A DNA stretch of 64,000 nucleotides from Nostoc sp. JL33 (GCF_017114985.1 NZ_JABXKP010000082.1:1-64000), one strand, 5' to 3'. Shown: positions 35,297-44,922, numbered from the stretch's first letter. A program made the numbers and translations. Notes: a model not told the origin generated them from the letters alone.

Positions 35297-37378
35297 TTAC
35301 TGTGGTGGGGGGAGGCGATCGCAAAGATTTGCCAGATTTTCACGACACTTAACAGTCCAAGGATGGTTCACCCCTAATTGTTGCTCAAAAATCTCTAATG
35401 CTTGCAGATACAATGGTTCCGCTTCGGTATAACGTCCTTGTAAGTGGTAAATTTTTGCCAAATTGTTAAGACTAAGGGCAAAAAATGGATGTTCTTCTCC
35501 CAGCAGTCTGCGCCTAAGTTCCAAAGCTTGGATGCAAAAGTGTTCGGCTTCGTTGTATTTACCTTGATCACGGTAGAGTGTCGCTAGGTTGTTGAGAGTA
35601 AGTGCGACATCTGGATGATCTTCTGGCAGTAGCTTGCGCCTGAGTGCCAAAGCTTGAATGTAAAGGGGTTCGGCTTCGCTGTCTCTGCCTTGGGAACGGT
35701 AGAGTCCCGCTAGGTTGTTAAGGCTAGAGGCGACATGTGGATGTTCTTCTCCCAGCAGCTTGCGCCTGAGTGCTAAAGCTTGGATGTGAAGGGGTTCGGC
35801 TTCGCTGTATCTGCCTTGGGAATCGTAGAGTACAGCTAGGTTGTTGAGGCTTTGGGCGAAATCTAGATGTTCTTCGCCCAGCTGACGTGTGAGTGCCAAA
35901 GCTTGGATGTAAAGGGGTTCAGCTTCGCTGTATCTGCCTTGGGAATAGTAGAGTAACGCTAGGTTGTTGAGGCTAGTGGCGACATCTAGATGTTCTTCGC
36001 CCAGCAGCTTACGTGTGAGTGCCAAATCTTGGATGTAAAGGGGTTCGGCTTCGCTGTATCTGCCTTGGGAATAGTAGAGTAACGCTAGGTTATTGAGGCT
36101 TTCTGCAACAAATGGGTGTTCCTCTCCTAAGCGCTCTTTGGTAACTTCTAGACACTGGTTATACCAAGGTAAAGCTTGGTTATAGAACCCTTGACCTTCG
36201 TAAAATCGAGCGTTACCTATGAATGCTCCAGTTAAATCATTGTCGTTAACGTATTGAATGAGATGATTCGCTACTTCAGCTATATGAGGTATGGCAGGAG
36301 AAACGGCGGTGATTTGCTCAAGGGTGGACGAGTAAGGAATATCTTGGGCAACTGCTACCATTACCCGACAAAGCGATCGCTTTAATTCCTCTGCCTGTTC
36401 TAAACCTGTACACTTATATTGGAAAAATTCTCTCAGCAGTGGATGCAATTGATAGATTCCCTCACCTTTGCGCTGGAGAAAATGCAGGTTCAACAAGCGA
36501 TCGTCTCTAATTTCCTCTAAATCTTCTGCATCTTCTTCTGGTAAACACTGTTCCACCAACTTCCAAGGTATAGGTGCGGCTGCAAATAAACTCAATAAAC
36601 AGCCCAATTCTTTATCGCTGTCCTCTAATTCCTGCCAACTCAACTCAAAGGCTGCTAACACTCCCCGTTGTGCTGTCATATCAGCTTCCGACTTAGATTT
36701 AGAGAGGGAACGCTCATCTAATCGCTTGTTCTTCAACCGCCGCAACATTTCTGCTAGAGATAAATCCTGTTTCCGCGCCAGATAGCGCCCCACTAATTCC
36801 ACACCCAAAGGTAAATATCCCAGCCACTCACACAACTGATTTGCTAAAGCTAATTCTTTTTCAATTCGCCCCGGTGTTTCTTTGAGTAAAAACTTTAATA
36901 ACTCCAGCGCCGTCTCTGGTTGCAGCACATCTAAAGATAACTGTGCGATGCGTCCCAACTTCTGGCGCGTAGTCATCAGCACTTTAAACCGAGAAGGTAG
37001 CGACTGTAAGTAAGGCTTAACTTCTTCGTAGTTGCTGACATCATCCAACACTAGCAGCACATCACCGTCACGCCAACGCCGCCAGCAATATTGCACTTGG
37101 GCGAGTAAATCAAAATCTTCTGGCGGCTTTAAATCAAGCTGCGTTCTCGCAAACTGCACAACTTGAATGCCCACATCCCCAGTTTTTGGTAGCAACCAGC
37201 AAAGCCCACCGTTGTATGTTTCGCGGCGCTGGATGGCATATTGCAGGGCGAGTTCTGTTTTACCAACTCCACCCATCCCGGCAATAGCAGCAATGGCTAC
37301 ACGGTCATTATTCTGCAAAAGTTGATGAAGATTTTCCAATTCCTCTTCACGCCCGACAAACTTCTCTACCCCACTCAA
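35297..37378 (-). CDS. STAND NTPase (NB-ARC) with TPR repeats, C-terminal part of a split gene
   Basis: 693 residues from an in-frame TTG. NB-ARC domain: P-loop GMGGVGKT (34-41), Walker B VLLVLDDV (107-114), sensor TTRQK, and the GYLPLGVELVGR motif. A winged-helix region follows (to about 370), then seven kinesin-light-chain-type TPRs (about 395-690) such as SLNNLALLYYSQGRYSEAEP. STAND proteins act as ligand-sensing switches, several in antiphage defence. The frame continues upstream through LQSPEGERAKSNPSTEIPQ without a break to a TGA that ends the adjacent N-terminal gene, so the two are probably one 868-residue protein interrupted by a single stop. Confidence 0.85.
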   Translation of the reverse strand: MSGVEKFVGREEELENLHQLLQNNDRVAIAAIAGMGGVGKTELALQYAIQRRETYNGGLCWLLPKTGDVGIQVVQFARTQLDLKPPEDFDLLAQVQYCWRRWRDGDVLLVLDDVSNYEEVKPYLQSLPSRFKVLMTTRQKLGRIAQLSLDVLQPETALELLKFLLKETPGRIEKELALANQLCEWLGYLPLGVELVGRYLARKQDLSLAEMLRRLKNKRLDERSLSKSKSEADMTAQRGVLAAFELSWQELEDSDKELGCLLSLFAAAPIPWKLVEQCLPEEDAEDLEEIRDDRLLNLHFLQRKGEGIYQLHPLLREFFQYKCTGLEQAEELKRSLCRVMVAVAQDIPYSSTLEQITAVSPAIPHIAEVANHLIQYVNDNDLTGAFIGNARFYEGQGFYNQALPWYNQCLEVTKERLGEEHPFVAESLNNLALLYYSQGRYSEAEPLYIQDLALTRKLLGEEHLDVATSLNNLALLYYSQGRYSEAEPLYIQALALTRQLGEEHLDFAQSLNNLAVLYDSQGRYSEAEPLHIQALALRRKLLGEEHPHVASSLNNLAGLYRSQGRDSEAEPLYIQALALRRKLLPEDHPDVALTLNNLATLYRDQGKYNEAEHFCIQALELRRRLLGEEHPFFALSLNNLAKIYHLQGRYTEAEPLYLQALEIFEQQLGVNHPWTVKCRENLANLCDRLPPPQ

Positions 37379-37444
37379 GGGTAAATTTTGCGGTATTTCA
37401 GTAGAGGGATTTGACTTTGCCCGTTCCCCTTCAGGCGACTGTAG

Positions 37445-37903
37445 TCAATCAGGGGGATGATTATTGTAATTGATAGTAATTGGGCTATTGTCTACGCCTT
37501 GAAAGGTGGGGGCTTTACTATCATTGCTTTGAAAACCTTGGCCACCGTAAACATTCTGGACATTTTTACCTTGAACTTTACCAATATTAATTTCTTGGTG
37601 AATCTGTTGGGCAAGACTTTGAACTTCTTCGCCAAATTGGGTGTCGGTGTCCATTTCGACCTGTAGGTACGCAGCAACAAAATTTAAATCTTCCTTAGAA
37701 CCTTGTTCGGCCTTTATTAAAGCTTGTTGTACATTCGGCTTACCCTGGAACTTATCCCAAATTTTTTGACGCAGCAGTTTTAGCTTGTCCAGTGTACCTT
37801 CTGTTATCTTCTCTACGGTTTTTTCTATAGCTTTGGTGATTACCAAGGTTGCGATCGCAGCTGCTGTAAGTGATACTGGCTCCATAAGTTTGCCAAAATA
37901 CAC
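37445..37903 (-). CDS. N-terminal effector-like part of the split STAND protein
   Basis: 152 residues beginning MYFGKLMEPVSLTAAAIATL (translation may start at the second Met). It has an N-terminal hydrophobic helix, a helical region rich in Lys/Glu (residues 20-105), and a C-terminal low-complexity linker with VQNVYGGQGF and SPITINYNN. Such MEPVSLTA-type domains are normally fused in front of NB-ARC in cyanobacterial STAND proteins. Here the frame stops at TGA (37445-37447) and continues in the same frame into the NB-ARC part. If no readthrough occurs, this would be a free effector fragment. Confidence 0.65.
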   Translation of the reverse strand: MYFGKLMEPVSLTAAAIATLVITKAIEKTVEKITEGTLDKLKLLRQKIWDKFQGKPNVQQALIKAEQGSKEDLNFVAAYLQVEMDTDTQFGEEVQSLAQQIHQEINIGKVQGKNVQNVYGGQGFQSNDSKAPTFQGVDNSPITINYNNHPPD

Positions 37904-38041
37904 GAGATTTTATTTATGGTTCTCAGTTTAACAGCCTCTAAACACGTAATGGAGAGCAAATAGCAGAATAATCATAAAACAATTTAAGGGCTGAACCTCA
38001 CAGGTTATAGCCTTTCCTAATCATACAAAGTACATCATAAT

Positions 38042-38120
38042 CCCCTCCTCGCTTGCGGGGAGGGGAGACAAAGCGTAGCTTTGGCGGGGTGGGGTTCTTA
38101 TTTTTGATTTATGCAAGAGG
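38042..38120. repeat. GC-rich hairpin repeat, copy 1
   Basis: Contains CTTGCGGGGAGGGGAGAC and GGCGGGGTGGGGTTCTTA, ending in TTTTTGATTTATGCAAGAGG. A near-identical copy in the opposite orientation lies at 61415-61504. It is non-coding and lies just past the flippase gene's stop. Confidence 0.8.
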
Positions 38121-38128
38121 TCTATGTT

Positions 38129-39061
38129 TTAAGTTCCCCGTTTAAATCTAATTTCATAAAGTCCTAGCAAACCTGCGGCTAATAGCAAAGGTAAATAATA
38201 GTAAACTCCCCGATAAACTAGCATTGAACCCAAAACTGCCGCAGCCGAAACTTTTGAGGAGAGAATCAGCAAAATTATAGTTTCAAATACTCCCAAACCA
38301 CCGGGGACATTACTAACAACACCTGCAAACATCGCTAGTAAATAGGTTCCCAAAAAGTCTAGATAGGACAAAGATATATTAGTAGGAAGCACAACATAAA
38401 GAACCGCCGCCGCCAGAATCCAGTCAAAACTAGAAATTGCGATTTGAGCCAGGGATATTTTCAAAGAAGGAAATCGAAACTCTTGTCCCCGAATTACTAA
38501 CGGTTGTTTAATAAAAATACTTCCAAGTAAATAGATAGCAACCAATAGCAAAAAAATCACGCCGATGGGACGCACAGTGGCAAAAGGTAAATGTAATTGA
38601 GTGGGAATTTTCAGGGGGTTGATGATAAACAAGCAACCTGCAACAGCAAACATCCCCAACCAAAAGGTAAAATTGGCGAAAGCAATTACTTGAGCGATCG
38701 CAAGTTTTGACAGTCCCCAACTAGAGTAAAATCGATAACGGATAGCACTGCCAGTCAGCAAGGCAAAACCTATGGTATTACTAAATGCAGAGCTAATAAA
38801 GCTGGTTAGAGCAATCTTATTCCAACTTAGGGAACGATTAATGTAGCTAAAACCTAAGATATCGTACCCAATCATCACTAGATAGCCGAATGCTGTCAGC
38901 CAAATTGCCCAGCTTAAGCGACTTTTGGGGATAGCGACTAGAGAATTGAGGATATCACGATAATTATACTCATGCAATTCGTTAGCGATCGCCCACAGAG
39001 AAAGCACCAGCAGCGATAAACCGAACAGTGTGCTGAATTTGAGTCGCAACTTTTTAAGCAT
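38129..39061 (-). CDS. MprF N-terminal-like flippase (UPF0104 family)
   Basis: 310 residues with about eight membrane helices, matching the lysylphosphatidylglycerol flippase part of MprF (YbhN/UPF0104). Motifs: FISSAFSNTIGFALLTGSAI then RYRFY, and near the C-terminus SNVPGGLGVFETIILLIL, a conserved VPGGLGVFE signature. In MprF this domain moves aminoacylated lipid to the outer leaflet. Here it stands as its own gene, divergent from two exported hydrolases and a gene for the synthase half. It was read as separate because no synthase domain follows in frame. Confidence 0.82.
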   Translation of the reverse strand: MLKKLRLKFSTLFGLSLLVLSLWAIANELHEYNYRDILNSLVAIPKSRLSWAIWLTAFGYLVMIGYDILGFSYINRSLSWNKIALTSFISSAFSNTIGFALLTGSAIRYRFYSSWGLSKLAIAQVIAFANFTFWLGMFAVAGCLFIINPLKIPTQLHLPFATVRPIGVIFLLLVAIYLLGSIFIKQPLVIRGQEFRFPSLKISLAQIAISSFDWILAAAVLYVVLPTNISLSYLDFLGTYLLAMFAGVVSNVPGGLGVFETIILLILSSKVSAAAVLGSMLVYRGVYYYLPLLLAAGLLGLYEIRFKRGT

Positions 39062-39225
39062 TTTAAATGACTCCTGAATTCTGACTCCTGAATTCTGAAT
39101 TCTTCTTCAATAGCAGTCGCAAAGTTTCCATCAGGTTGACACAGCATTGACATATCATTTGCATAAACTTTTGAAGACAAACACCAGATACCATTGTTTT
39201 TCTAGTGACAACTGATAAATTATAA

Positions 39226-40197
39226 ATGAACTATAAACAATCTAAAATTCTCTTGCTAGTTTCAGTATTAACTCTAGTTGGCTGTAATTCCTGTCAAAGC
39301 GTAACAGCAATATCTCAACAGCAGGATTTACAAACAACGCCTTCCTCTGTTCCAACCCAGCCCAATACTAGCGAAGCTACTTCTCTAACTTACAAGATTG
39401 AAACCTACAATAGTCGAGTAATGGGCGCAAGTCGTACCTACGGCGTTTCTTTACCCCCCGGCTATCAGCGAAACCCAAAAAAAAGCTATCCTGTAATCTT
39501 TCTCCTCCACGGTGGACATGGTTATCCCAGTGATTGGTTTATTCAGAACAAGGGACAAGCTCTCAAGACTGTGCAACAACTTTATACTACAGGTAAGTTG
39601 CCACCCAGCATCATCATCACACCAGATGGCAACGACAAACGTGGCTCTAGTCGCTTCCGAGATCCTGCATATATCGATGGCCCTAACGGTAAAGTATCTA
39701 CAGCCGTGGGGGATGAGTTAGTAAAAGTTGTCCAAAGCCGTTATCGTACACTAACTAATCCAGATTTTTGGGCGATAGGTGGTTTATCTTCAGGTGGTTG
39801 GGGAGCAATTAATGTGGGATTACACAACCTGGATCATTTCTCAATTTTATTTAGTCATAGTGGTTATTTTGAGGATAAAAGCGGCCCGATAAATAGCCCA
39901 ATCTCTTATATCAAAACTATTCCTTTGCAAGCTCAAAAAAGGTTACGGATATACCTTGATTCAGGTAAATCAGATATTGAAGAAATCGACGAAGCCGAAC
40001 GATTTACTAAAGTATTAAACGAACTCAAAATTTCTAATTCGTTTCGTCAGTTTCCTGGGAGTCACACTTGGCAATACTGGCGTGAACACTTAGCGGATTC
40101 TTTGACATTTGTGGGAAAACAATTTAGATATTCTCAGATAGCTCATAGAGATGAAAATTTAGGTTTTAATCGGAGTAAAAATACTCGAAGTTATTAG
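39226..40197 (+). CDS. Exported alpha/beta hydrolase (esterase D/PF00756-like), lipoprotein
   Basis: 323 residues. The N-terminus KILLLVSVLTLVGCNSCQ carries a lipobox (LVGC), so it is probably anchored outside the cytoplasmic membrane. The catalytic domain has YPVIFLLHGGHG (oxyanion region), the nucleophile elbow GGLSSGGWGA, an acid in YLDSGKSD, and a likely catalytic His in GSHTWQYW. This is the esterase/Fes-like family. It is about 50 percent identical by eye to the next gene, a tandem duplicate. Location between MprF halves suggests a lipid substrate, which is inference. Confidence 0.82.
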   Translation: MNYKQSKILLLVSVLTLVGCNSCQSVTAISQQQDLQTTPSSVPTQPNTSEATSLTYKIETYNSRVMGASRTYGVSLPPGYQRNPKKSYPVIFLLHGGHGYPSDWFIQNKGQALKTVQQLYTTGKLPPSIIITPDGNDKRGSSRFRDPAYIDGPNGKVSTAVGDELVKVVQSRYRTLTNPDFWAIGGLSSGGWGAINVGLHNLDHFSILFSHSGYFEDKSGPINSPISYIKTIPLQAQKRLRIYLDSGKSDIEEIDEAERFTKVLNELKISNSFRQFPGSHTWQYWREHLADSLTFVGKQFRYSQIAHRDENLGFNRSKNTRSY

Positions 40198-40303
40198 AAA
40201 TTTTAATCTAAAAAAGGCGATTTTGCCAAAAAGTTGGTGCAATTTGTCAGCATATTCACTATAGTAAGTTTTAATGGAGGTGATTTTTCAATCCTAAAAC
40301 AAT

Positions 40304-41206
40304 ATGAAGATTTCTAAATTTTTAATTAGTTTAGTAGGAGCGATCGCACTCCTCACGGGCGCTGGCTATTATTATGTATTCATCTTAGGTGCGCCACAAC
40401 TAGACCCGCCCCCAGAAGAGGCAGATACTGGGCTAAAGTTTCAATTAGCAACCTTCAACTCCCAAGCAATGGGTGCAGTCCGTAACTACGGTGTGATTTT
40501 GCCCCCTGGCTATAACAAAAATCAGCAAAAGCGCTACCCCGTGATATTCTTATTGCACGGTGGTCATGATGATGCTCGTGCTTACGCTGATAAATACGCA
40601 CTCTTAGACGTACTGCATGAACTTTATCAAAGTGGAAAATTACCGCCATCGATTGTGATTACACCTGATGGTAATGATAATCGCGGTTCCAGTCCTTTGT
40701 ATGATCCTGATTATTTTGATGGGCCGAATGGCAAAGTGGGGACTTTGATTGGTTCAGAATTAGTACAAGTTGTCAAATCGCGCTACCGCACTTTGGAACA
40801 ACCCCAGTTTTGGGCGCTGGGAGGTTTGTCTTCTGGGGGATGGGGGGCATTTAATATTGGGTTACACTATCTCAACAACTTCCAGATTTTGTTTAGCCAT
40901 AGCGGTTATTTTACCGATAATAGCGGTTCACAAAATAGTCCCCAACAAATTGTGCAACAGCTACCAGTTGAAGATAGGAAGCGATTGCGTGTTTACCTGG
41001 ATGCGGGTCTGAATGATACTAGTTTACTAGCTTCTACCAAAGCCTTCAACGAAACCTTAAATAAATTAGGCATTGCTCACGTATTTTATGCATTTCCTGG
41101 GGGTCATGGTTTGTCTGGTGCAGATATAGGCTGGAACTACTTTCACAAACATCTCAAAGATTCGCTCTCGTATGTAGGTGAACAGTTTAAAAAAGTTAAG
41201 AGTTAA
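40304..41206 (+). CDS. Exported alpha/beta hydrolase, paralog of the upstream gene
   Basis: 300 residues. An N-terminal hydrophobic anchor (about 5-28, with no lipobox Cys) replaces the lipoprotein signal of its paralog. It has YPVIFLLHGGHDDARAY, the elbow GGLSSGGWGAFNIG with Ser nucleophile, YLDAGLNDTS for the acid, and PGGHGLSGADIGWNYFH for the His. The region IIxxxDGNDNRGSS is conserved in both paralogs. It ends in a short AGAGTTA heptamer repeat and is followed by the MprF synthase gene on the same strand. Confidence 0.82.
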   Translation: MKISKFLISLVGAIALLTGAGYYYVFILGAPQLDPPPEEADTGLKFQLATFNSQAMGAVRNYGVILPPGYNKNQQKRYPVIFLLHGGHDDARAYADKYALLDVLHELYQSGKLPPSIVITPDGNDNRGSSPLYDPDYFDGPNGKVGTLIGSELVQVVKSRYRTLEQPQFWALGGLSSGGWGAFNIGLHYLNNFQILFSHSGYFTDNSGSQNSPQQIVQQLPVEDRKRLRVYLDAGLNDTSLLASTKAFNETLNKLGIAHVFYAFPGGHGLSGADIGWNYFHKHLKDSLSYVGEQFKKVKS

Positions 41207-41338
41207 GAGTTAAAATTTGAAAACTCAAGGGCACGGAGACATGAAGAAGAGATATGATATTTTTGGATGTTTTTTAATTTTGAAGTCTCCTAACTTCTGA
41301 CTCCTAACTTCTAACTCCTAATTAATACTTTTAGACTA

Positions 41339-43009
41339 ATGACTAATAATTTAAAAACTCAGATTGGACTTTGGAGTGCAGCTTTCCTTACAGGTTTAGT
41401 CGGAGTAGTAAATTTGTTGTCAGCAGTGACACCTACCCTATACGGGCGAAATCACTGGTTGAAGGGATTTTTACCATTTGAAATTCGTGCCAGTGGTCAT
41501 ATATTTGCAGCGTTGACTGGGTTTGTTTTACTAGCACTTGCTACTAACTTATTACGCCGAAAAAGAATAGCCTGGTTACTGACGATTGGTTTACTAGTGA
41601 TTTCCATTTTCAGCCACTTGCTGAAGGGATTGGACTATGAAGAAAGTCTACTCTCTGGAGTTTTGCTGGTGCAATTAATTTTGATGCGCCATTTTTTCAC
41701 CGCACAATCAGACCGTCCTTCGATTGCACGGGGAGTTCGAGCGCTGATCGGCGCTTTATTATTTACCCTGGCATACGGAACTATTGGATTTTACTTGTTA
41801 GACGGCAAGTTTTCCGAGAATTTTAATTGGCGGGAAGCGATAGTTCAGACTTTGGCGATGTTCTTCACCGAGGATAATTGGGGACTGCAACCAAAAAGCC
41901 GATTTGGAGATTTTTTTGCTAATTCTATCTATATTATTGCCGCAGTTACTATTACTTATGCAATGGTAATGCTGTTGCAACCTGTGTTTTGGCGGAATCT
42001 CGCAACTACAAATGAGCGACAAAAAGCTAAAGAAATTGTCGAGCAATATGGACGTTCTTCTTTAGCAGCGTTCACACTCTTAAATGATAAAAGTTATTAT
42101 TTCAGTCCTTCGGGTAATAGTTTAATTGCTTATGTTCCCAAGGGACGAGGCGCGATCGCTTTAGGAGATCCCATTGGCCCCATTGAAGACCGGAAAGAGA
42201 CAATTGTTGCTTTTCAGCAGTTTTGCCAACGCAATGACTGGTATCCTGGTTTTTACCAAACTTTGCCCGATGATGTTGAACTTTACAAGTCATTGGGGTT
42301 TAAGGTACTCAAAATTGGAGAAGAAGCGATCGTTGACCTAAAAAGTTTTACGTTACAAGGTAAAGCCGGTAAAAACTTTAGACCATCAATCAGTCGTTTA
42401 ACCAAGCTAGGATACCAAATCGAGTTTTACCAACCACCGATCGCCAATGATTTATTGCACCAGCTCAAATCTGTAAGTGATGAATGGCTGAAAATGGTAC
42501 AAGGTTCGGAAAAACACTTTTCTTTGGGTTGGTTTGAGGAAGCTTACCTGCGAGAGTGCGAGATTGCTGTGGTGCATAATCCTGAAGGTCAAATCAGCGC
42601 CTTTGCCAACATTCTCCGGGAGTACCAACTTAACGAAGCCACTATTGACATGATGCGACATCGTGCGTCCCTCGAAAATGGCACAATGGACTTTCTATTT
42701 ATTTCCCTACTTCAACATTTTAAAGAAGGTGGCTACGACAGCTTTAATTTCGGTCTTTCTGCCCTTGCGGGAGTTGGAGAGAACCCAGAATCACGCCGCT
42801 TAGAGAAAGTATTGCACTATCTATACGGGCATTTGAATCGCTTCTACAATTTCAAGGGACTGCACGCCTACAGAGAGAAGTTCCGCCCCCGTTGGGAACC
42901 ACGTTATTTGGTTTACCCCAGTTTAGCTGCCTTACCCGATATCGTTGTAGCATTAATTCGCGCAGATTCAGGCGATCGCCTCTTCGATTATTTCAAACCC
43001 GGAGCTTAA
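41339..43009 (+). CDS. MprF C-terminal-like phosphatidylglycerol aminoacyltransferase
   Basis: 556 residues. About six membrane helices (15-230) precede a soluble DUF2156 domain with two GNAT-like folds: LLNDKSYYFSPSGNSLIAYV, GDPIGPIEDR, then the C-terminal FNFGLSALAGVGENPES and FYNFKGLHAYREKFRPRWEP signature of MprF synthases. It transfers an amino acid (Lys, Ala or other) from aminoacyl-tRNA to phosphatidylglycerol. The N-terminal flippase part is shorter than in full MprF; the missing portion matches the divergent UPF0104 gene. The amino acid donor cannot be read. Confidence 0.87.
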   Translation: MTNNLKTQIGLWSAAFLTGLVGVVNLLSAVTPTLYGRNHWLKGFLPFEIRASGHIFAALTGFVLLALATNLLRRKRIAWLLTIGLLVISIFSHLLKGLDYEESLLSGVLLVQLILMRHFFTAQSDRPSIARGVRALIGALLFTLAYGTIGFYLLDGKFSENFNWREAIVQTLAMFFTEDNWGLQPKSRFGDFFANSIYIIAAVTITYAMVMLLQPVFWRNLATTNERQKAKEIVEQYGRSSLAAFTLLNDKSYYFSPSGNSLIAYVPKGRGAIALGDPIGPIEDRKETIVAFQQFCQRNDWYPGFYQTLPDDVELYKSLGFKVLKIGEEAIVDLKSFTLQGKAGKNFRPSISRLTKLGYQIEFYQPPIANDLLHQLKSVSDEWLKMVQGSEKHFSLGWFEEAYLRECEIAVVHNPEGQISAFANILREYQLNEATIDMMRHRASLENGTMDFLFISLLQHFKEGGYDSFNFGLSALAGVGENPESRRLEKVLHYLYGHLNRFYNFKGLHAYREKFRPRWEPRYLVYPSLAALPDIVVALIRADSGDRLFDYFKPGA

Positions 43010-43487
43010 ATGTGGGAAAAAAATAATCGGCGCAAAGGTTAGAAAGCATCTATTCTGGCGTTCAGCAATACCATAACAACTCATTGCAGGGCGATGTCTA
43101 TCACGGGCTACGCCTACACAACTGAGCATTTTTATGATACAATTGTACTATAAAAGAATATCCGGTGAGTATGCAACGCAAAGTTTACACCAATTGGAAA
43201 AAAGAATGCGACAAATAGACCATTTGTAGAGACGCGATTCATCGCGTCTTTACCCAAGGATGTGTTGCAATCATTAATTGAATTGGTATTACCAGGCGAG
43301 GCCCAAAGTTTGTAGTAAATAAACGCGATATTAGCTAGTTCGTGAATGCAATCATGAACACACAATAGTTGTGTGGTATATGCCAAATTTAGCATTTTGG
43401 CATCAATTTATTGTGTGTTTGCCCTTCAATTTTCCACGGTTTAACAGGCTTTAAAAGATTCTTGACCTTTATATGGAAGGTAGCAAT
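43010..43487. other. Gene-free region with interspersed hairpin
   Basis: Includes GTAGAGACGCGA TTCA TCGCGTCTTTAC at 43226-43253, a hairpin related to the interior of the 1778-1910 element, flanked by partial CCAATT repeats. A minus-strand open frame at 43132-43395 has no convincing protein features. The leader of the next gene follows. Confidence 0.5.
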
Positions 43488-44879
43488 ATGACGAATAATA
43501 AAATTTCCTTGGTAGAACTAATCCAAATTTTTGCAGAATATCGCAACAATATTATCGTCAATATAAAGCACCTGCAAGAACATTATCAAAGAACAGGTAT
43601 CAAGCGGGTTAAAGGTGTGAGAAACGAAAATGGAGAACTGCTCCAACCTTGGTTGAGAACAGAATATATCGATAATGCTGAGTATGTTGGTATGGGCGAG
43701 TTTCAGTTTAATCGCAATACTGCTACTATCAATATGCTTATCAAACGTCAAGTCAAACTTGCCAAATTTGAAGACCAAACCCCTACTATTGAGGTAGCAG
43801 GTTTGCTAGTCAATGACCTCAATACCTTTAATAATTACACGATTGTGAGTGACGGCAAAATAAATGTAAAGTCATTACAAGTCAAAATCAGTAGTAAAAA
43901 AGCCTTTAACTTACTAAAAGAAAAAGGCATACTGAATGCAGAAGAATTTAACTTTCGTGCTGAACATACCATTTACTTAGATAATTTACCGCTTGTAGCT
44001 GCTAATAGTCGTTACAGCAGTATTGATGGACTATTCAATGAACTAGCAGAAATTAAAGTGCTGACTAGTATTATTTGCGCTCACTTGAAAAAGGAGTCAG
44101 ATGTATTTATAGAGGCGCAGTTAGATGAATTTAAAAAGCACTATCTCTCTAAGAATATTTACATCAACTTTCCTACAACTAACGAATACACAGACATCCA
44201 TGAAGCTTTAGTTAATGGTACTCTTGACTCAAGATTGAGCTATAAAATCGATATCGGCAGTCAAGATATTCTGAACCTGAGTAAGTTACATTCTGCTAAC
44301 AAGTTTTTAGATAGAATGTATCGTTTTTATGACAAAGGAACTGGAGAAATTATCATTAAGCCGAGTTTGGCGATCGCATTTAATCAGAATCTCGCTGTTA
44401 GGCACAGATTTCTGTCATCGCGCACCAAGATTACAAAAGTTGACGAATTGATGAAACCAATTTTTGATGATTTTCTTGGGCTTGAGCAAAATGGCATAGT
44501 TGTAGGTATTCTTAAGAAAGTTGGTGCTGATAGTTTGGCGCAGTTATTGCAGGAAAAGCAAGCTGGTAAGCAGATCGGCAAAGAGGAAATGGTTGCAGCT
44601 TTAACTATGGCAAATAAGAAGCTAGAACAATATGCAGAAAATATCTACCAAGAGAAAATATCTCCCTTGGTATTTTACATTGGTTCTACGGGACTATTGC
44701 CAGATCAAATGGAAGCAAAAGCTATGACTGCTGAGGAAGTTGGCGCAAAATACCCAAATTTGCAATTTTCTAAAAATGAGCAAGAAGGTACTTTTTTTGC
44801 AGTTGGTGATAGTATTATCAGCATCTATGCCAAGACTGAATACTACAGTAAAAAGGTGGCTATCCTAAATCATTCGTGA
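43488..44879 (+). CDS. Hypothetical protein, 463 residues
   Basis: I do not recognise this family. The start MTNNKISLVELIQ is chosen because GGAAGGT lies about six bases before it; an ATG five codons upstream is also possible. There is no signal peptide or membrane helix. Features: N-terminal helix, a beta-rich middle (EYVGMGEFQFNRNTATINML, FNNYTIVSDGKINVKS), a long Lys/Glu-rich helical region around 300-400 and a second beta patch at the C-terminus. It is monocistronic with a strong terminator. AT-rich composition and isolation give no functional clue. Confidence 0.65.
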   Translation: MTNNKISLVELIQIFAEYRNNIIVNIKHLQEHYQRTGIKRVKGVRNENGELLQPWLRTEYIDNAEYVGMGEFQFNRNTATINMLIKRQVKLAKFEDQTPTIEVAGLLVNDLNTFNNYTIVSDGKINVKSLQVKISSKKAFNLLKEKGILNAEEFNFRAEHTIYLDNLPLVAANSRYSSIDGLFNELAEIKVLTSIICAHLKKESDVFIEAQLDEFKKHYLSKNIYINFPTTNEYTDIHEALVNGTLDSRLSYKIDIGSQDILNLSKLHSANKFLDRMYRFYDKGTGEIIIKPSLAIAFNQNLAVRHRFLSSRTKITKVDELMKPIFDDFLGLEQNGIVVGILKKVGADSLAQLLQEKQAGKQIGKEEMVAALTMANKKLEQYAENIYQEKISPLVFYIGSTGLLPDQMEAKAMTAEEVGAKYPNLQFSKNEQEGTFFAVGDSIISIYAKTEYYSKKVAILNHS

Positions 44880-44886
44880 ACAACAA

Positions 44887-44922
44887 GATCCCCGGCTTTT
44901 TTGATAAGTCGGGGATTTGTGG
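44887..44922 (+). terminator. Rho-independent terminator-like hairpin
   Basis: GATCCCCGGCTT, seven-base loop, AAGTCGGGGATT, then TGTGGC; it lies eight bases after the stop of the 463-residue protein. Its stem is nearly the same as at 17942 and 20263. Confidence 0.7.

Noticed and set aside
43132-43395. Minus-strand 87-residue frame with HDCIHELANIAF, slightly like a desaturase histidine box
   Set aside because: Only one box, no membrane topology, overlapping an interspersed hairpin; not enough to call even a fragment.
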